This document shows, in pieces, positions 5,255-5,427 of a DNA stretch of 5,427 nucleotides. Origin of the DNA: Syntrophorhabdus sp. (lineage in GTDB: Bacteria > Desulfobacterota > BSN033 > UBA1163). The notes under the pieces were generated by a model. The model saw nothing but the letters and a program-made list of their open reading frames with translations. It was not told the origin of the DNA and did not search any database. Position 1 is the first letter of the stretch. Each line of letters begins with the position of its first letter. Where the stretch lies: the NCBI GenBank assembly GCA_020724025.1, contig DYHU01000075.1, forward strand, positions 1 to 5,427, written 5' to 3'. A program made the translations under genes and the position numbers.

Positions 5255-5427
5255 CTATCCCCTAACGAGCCGGTAGGAAAAGTCCTTTTGACGAGTCAGA
5301 ACCACGTTTTCGGGGGCCACTTGACCCTTCCCAACCATGAGATCGTTGATTGTGGCGTATTCTACGAGGCCACTTTATTCTGCATCTCGTCCAAGAATCT
5401 GCTTGGGGACTTTTTCTACAGCCTCAA
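5255..5427 (-). pseudogene. 3' end of an unidentified reading frame with an in-frame TAA
   Basis: Reading leftwards from the window edge, one frame gives 16 codons (EAVEKVPKQILGRDAE), a TAA at 5377-5375, then 39 more codons in the same frame (including EYATINDLMVGKGQVAPENV) to TAG at 5257-5255. Both parts have protein-like composition. The second part ends five bases before the membrane-protein ATG, as expected for adjacent genes in a unit. Either a single gene carries a nonsense change (one base from AAA, Lys), or a gene ends at 5375 and a tiny ORF (ATG 5338, 27 codons) follows. I do not recognise the family. The beginning is outside the window. Confidence 0.4.

Noticed and set aside
5255..5270. 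Third attC core (GTTAGGG on the - strand before the membrane-protein start)
   Set aside because: It is well placed, but the last base does not fit GTTRRRY, no partner core lies upstream, and the bases fall within the upstream reading frame.
5401..5427. Terminal sequence of an insertion element
   Set aside because: The end resembles sequences seen at some IS ends, but no inverted partner or transposase is in view and the stretch reads as protein on the - strand.

Overview
The window looks like chromosomal DNA from an uncultured, probably anaerobic bacterium, perhaps Desulfobacterota/Deltaproteobacteria or a similar lineage. That placement is an inference. It rests on the poly-ferredoxin gene, the FtsX/MacB-type exporter, and the intergenic clutter of heptamer repeats and REP-like hairpins; no rRNA or marker gene is present to confirm it.

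Left half, + strand. Bases 1-2466 hold a large FtsX/MacB-family ABC permease that lacks only its extreme N-terminus, cut by the window edge. A 101-base gap follows that is almost entirely two oppositely oriented heptamer arrays. Next comes a 365-residue iron-sulfur protein (2568-3665) with a winged-helix-like N-terminus, an unusual ten-cysteine middle section and two C-terminal [4Fe-4S] ferredoxin motifs. Its end overlaps a well-placed ATG that opens only a 33-codon frame, possibly the remnant of a lost downstream gene.

Middle, 3666-4208. No convincing protein gene. It holds short 7- and 14-base periodic repeats, a roughly 150-base element whose ends can form a long stem (25 of 26 pairs in the + strand RNA) enclosing two REP-type hairpins, and further small inverted repeats.

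Right half, - strand. Reading right to left: the end of an unidentified reading frame interrupted by one in-frame TAA (5255-5427); a small four-helix membrane protein (5249-4884) whose ATG lies just after that frame's stop; and a type II toxin-antitoxin pair (antitoxin 4736-4512, RelE/ParE toxin 4515-4210) with an ATGA overlap. RYYYAAC-type core sequences follow both the membrane-protein gene and the toxin gene. Each lies beside a compact GC-rich hairpin, and one of these elements is 59 bases long. This resembles degenerate integron attC sites and suggests an integrase-less cassette cluster, but no integrase is in view and the R' cores are poor.

No complete new defence or biosynthetic system is visible. 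The best leads are the structured element at 3789-3938, the inverted heptamer arrays at 2472-2560, the attC-like sites around the toxin-antitoxin pair, and the cysteine-rich section of the ferredoxin protein.
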